DNA from: Plasmodiophora brassicae
Taxonomy: Eukaryota > Endomyxa: Phytomyxea > Phytomyxea > Plasmodiophorida
NCBI GenBank assembly: GCA_036867785.1
Contig: CP145426.1
Coordinates: forward strand, 558,001 to 622,000
Direction of reading: 5' to 3'
DNA length: 64,000 nt
Shown: piece after piece, positions 61,763 through 64,000 of the stretch
Numbering within the stretch: position 1 is the stretch's first letter
Layout of the letters: each line of letters starts with the position of its first letter
Notes under the pieces: generated by a model
What the model was told of the DNA's origin: nothing
Databases searched by the model: none
The model's input: the letters and a program-made list of their open reading frames with translations, nothing else
Position numbers and translations under genes: made by a program

Positions 61763-63081
61763 ATGTTCGGTCGTCGGACAGGTGTCGGCGTGTGGCCGCT
61801 AGCTCGGATGACGACAGTGGTCGTCACGCTGCTGTGCCTGGCGCTGACGTCGCATCACGTCGCGGAGAGCACAGGCGCGCTCGGCATGCCCAGCGATGTC
61901 GACGATTTGCCGCTGACCACGTCGTCTCGCTCGTCAAAGGAATTCACAGGCGCCCTCGACATGCCCGACGAGGTCAAGGATTTGCCGCTGACCATCCCCA
62001 TTCGCTCGTCCAAAGAGGTCGGGCACCCGTCGCTGTCTCCGTGCCCTGCGTCTGATCGCCCAGCCCACAGGCCGTCCTCGACGTTATCATCAAGGCCATT
62101 GAGGCACTGAGAAGCGTCGCTGGGCCGCTCACGAGCGTGTATGGCCTGAAGACGTCGGCGTATAATATGATCAGTGTGCTGGTGTCTAACGACACGCTCA
62201 ACTTCCTTGAGGACGTACGCCACCTCCTCGCTGGCATGCACGACGAAACCCTCAACGTGCTTACCAGCGTACGCGACCACGACCAGGCCGTCAACGACCT
62301 CAACCAGTACCGTCAGAAGGTGATCAAACTTCGTGCCACACTCGACGAGTGCCAGCGCCTCAATCAGGCCGCGCTCCTCGAGGCCGCCGACATCGCCGCG
62401 CGGGACGCCAAGCAGGCCAACGACACGATCCGCTCGCTGCGACGCTCCCTGGCGGCGCTCTCCGACAACAACGCCGCCCTGCGCCTGGCGCTCGACGCCG
62501 CTCGGCACGACAACGAGGAGCGCAATCGAACGGTCGCCGCCTATCGGAAGGCGGTATGGGCCAGCGGGATCATGGGCACCGCCGGCGCCATTGCATCTGC
62601 CGGCGTCGCCTGGCAGAGACTCCCGCCGGCCGCGGCGCCTGGCGTCAGCGCACCGTCCCCAATCGGGTCGTCGTTGAGGTCGGCAGCGCCGCTGGCGTTG
62701 GCGGCCGCCGCCCTGTCCAGCGTCGCCACACGGATGGCGACCCGCACGGAACGCCGCCGCCCAGCCGCCGAGCCAATGTCGTCGCCGACGGACGCCGGCG
62801 GCGACGCTGGCCGCGGCCGACGCTTCCTGAAGGTCGTCATCCACGTCCTGCTGGGCGTCGTCGCCGTCTGCGTCGTGGCCGGCGCCACCACGACCGTCGT
62901 CCTCGTCCGGCGCATCCGCCGCCTGCGCTACACGATCAAGAAGCTGCACAACCGGTTCGGCGTCGTCGAGTACGACACGTCCGGGCGGCGTCGGCGTCGC
63001 GGCCGCCCGCTCGCGTCCGACGCCGACATCTGGAAGCAGATCGACGCCGCGGACACGGCCCAGCCCGCGTTCCCGTTATAA
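61763..63081 (+). CDS. Putative secreted or membrane coiled-coil protein
   Basis: Exons 61763-62017 and 62071-63081, with a 53-bp GT-AG intron that joins SSKE to AVLDVIIKAIEALRSV in frame. 421 residues, or 406 from the ATG at 61808. The leader MTTVVVTLLCLALTSHHVAES is a good signal peptide. Next come two tandem 25-residue repeats (TGALxMPxxVxDLPLT...SRSSKE). A long helical/coiled-coil stretch follows (about 110-240), with DIAARDAKQANDTIRSLRRS. Then an Ala/Gly-rich hydrophobic segment (about 248-268), a second Ala-rich stretch, and a strong membrane segment VVIHVLLGVVAVCVVAGATT (about 337-360). The basic tail is RRRRRGRPL. No family is recognised. The position beside the SKP1/ankyrin pair and the leader make a role at the cell surface or host interface possible. 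Confidence 0.7.
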
Positions 63082-63358
63082 ACCGCCCCCCGGCGCGCGG
63101 CACGACGCTTTTCGGCAGTCGGCGAACCCCATCTGGAAGCAGGTCGACGCCCTAAAGTCCGCGGAAGAGACACGGCGCTGCCCCCCGTTCGGAAACGACG
63201 CTCGACGTTTTTGCAATGGTGGCGGCGGAAAAAACTGCGCATGAAGGGGGGCGTCGGCCCTGTCCCTGAGGGGGCGTCACCGGTCATCGTGTGACGGGCG
63301 AGCCATCGTCGGAGTCGTCGTCTGGCGGCGAACGGACGCGCCGCCGCCCCTGCCGGCA
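63082..63358. other. Intergenic, upstream of LMBRD2-like gene
   Basis: 277 bp. Short repeats of ATCTGGAAGCAG and GTCGACGCC echo the end of the preceding coding sequence (63029-63050 against 63130-63150), so part of it may be a small duplication. Nothing else seen. Confidence 0.45.
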
Positions 63359-64000
63359 ATGTTCACCTGGCTGCAGGTGTGGCTGGCGTGCACGGTGGCG
63401 GCGAGCGCCGTGGTGTCCGGCGCGCTGCTGTACCAGCTGGCGCACCCGGACGTGCGCCTGCCCTGCAAGGTCACCGTGTTCTTCGCCTGGGCGCTCGCCT
63501 TCACCGTCATCTGGGTCACGCCGCTCGACCTGGACGCCGACCACGCCGCCAGCGCCCTGCTGTTCCCCGTCTGGAACGCCACGTACTGGTGCGTCTCCCT
63601 GCTGACCTGGCTGCTGATCCCGCTGCAGCAAGCCTGTAGGGTCGCCGCCGCCGCCGCCATGGCCACGTTGTTCGCCCCCCATCGCCCTAATTCGAACCCG
63701 CGTGTCGCAGATTACGACTCGGGCCATTTCACCGTCCGGGACAAGCTGAAGGATGCGTTCAGGGCCAACGTCCGCTTCTACGTCGTCGCCCTGGTCCTGA
63801 TCAGCGTCGTGGGCGTCACTGCGGCGGCGACCTCGGGCCTGCGCCCCGACGAGCTCGTCGGCCTGGGCATGGCGCTGGCCAACGTCTGGGGCATGCTCCT
63901 CATGGTCCTCCTGCTCGGGTACGGCCTGGTCGACATCCCTCGGAAGCTCTGGTAGGCGTCCCTGGTTGGCACGACCGACCCTGCCGGCTGACTGACGACG
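63359..64000 (+). CDS. LMBR1-domain (LMBRD2-like) membrane protein, 5' part
   Basis: Exons 63359-63635 and 63711-63951, split by a 75-bp intron (GTAGGG...TCGCAG). A further intron begins at 63952 (GTAGGC) and runs past the window edge, so only the first 172 residues are present. Splicing gives LLIPLQQAYYDSGHFTVRDKLKDAFRANVRFY, which follows LMBRD2 closely. Further motifs are TPLDLDADHAA, FPVWNATYWCVSLLTWLLIPL and ANVWGMLLMVLLLGYGLVDIPR, the last diagnostic for the LMBR1 family. At least four membrane helices are visible of the nine expected. Family members are multipass proteins linked to receptor trafficking and signalling. The start ATG at 63359 is the first in frame and opens directly into helix 1. 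Confidence 0.9.

Overview
This window looks like eukaryotic nuclear DNA from a GC-rich, compact, intron-containing protist. The host genes carry many short GT-AG introns (about 49-76 bp). Two of them encode proteins that start with a hydrophobic leader and combine a SKP1/POZ-like region with ankyrin repeats. From memory, that combination is typical of candidate effectors of plasmodiophorid Rhizaria such as Plasmodiophora brassicae. That assignment is an inference; no rRNA or tRNA marker was seen.

Positions 1 to about 42.3 kb are a transposon graveyard. Bases 1-6841 and 18151-24991 are the two arms of a near-perfect inverted duplication (paired positions sum to 24992; one mismatch seen). Each arm holds the end of a Tc1/mariner-type transposon, a possible spliced host gene, a 949-bp non-autonomous LTR element and part of a copia element with a solo LTR inside it. 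Between the arms lie decayed DNA-transposon sequence, a fold-back element and the rest of the right-hand copia. That copia is split by a chromodomain gypsy element (10464-16376), which itself carries a solo LTR.

Right of the arms come the main body of the Tc1/mariner element (24625-26791), two gypsy fragments, and a nest from 30754 to 42247. I read this nest as a roughly 2.05-kb piggyBac-like DNA transposon that received three insertions: a SINE/LINE-like piece, a whole-looking gypsy element (32847-38383), and a coding-free composite LTR element (38574-42024) built from 147-bp tandem repeats.

From 42.9 kb on the window is gene-dense: MRE11 nuclease (-), aquaporin (-), a SAM methyltransferase (-), a small GAT-like protein (+), a 2,724-residue BEACH-WD40 protein with a Cys-rich end (-, six exons), two tandem SKP1/ankyrin proteins (-), a putative secreted/membrane coiled-coil protein (+), and the start of an LMBRD2-like membrane protein (+) cut by the window edge.

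The most unusual signals are in the LTR elements. In the gypsy group the primer-binding site is complementary to a segment of the element's own LTR. That segment starts 24-26 nt after an A/TATAAA box, and the pairing is kept by compensatory change between families, which points to Tf1/sushi-type self-priming. In the copia group the 14 nt after the LTR match the anticodon arm of a tRNA-Asn, as in Drosophila copia half-tRNA priming.
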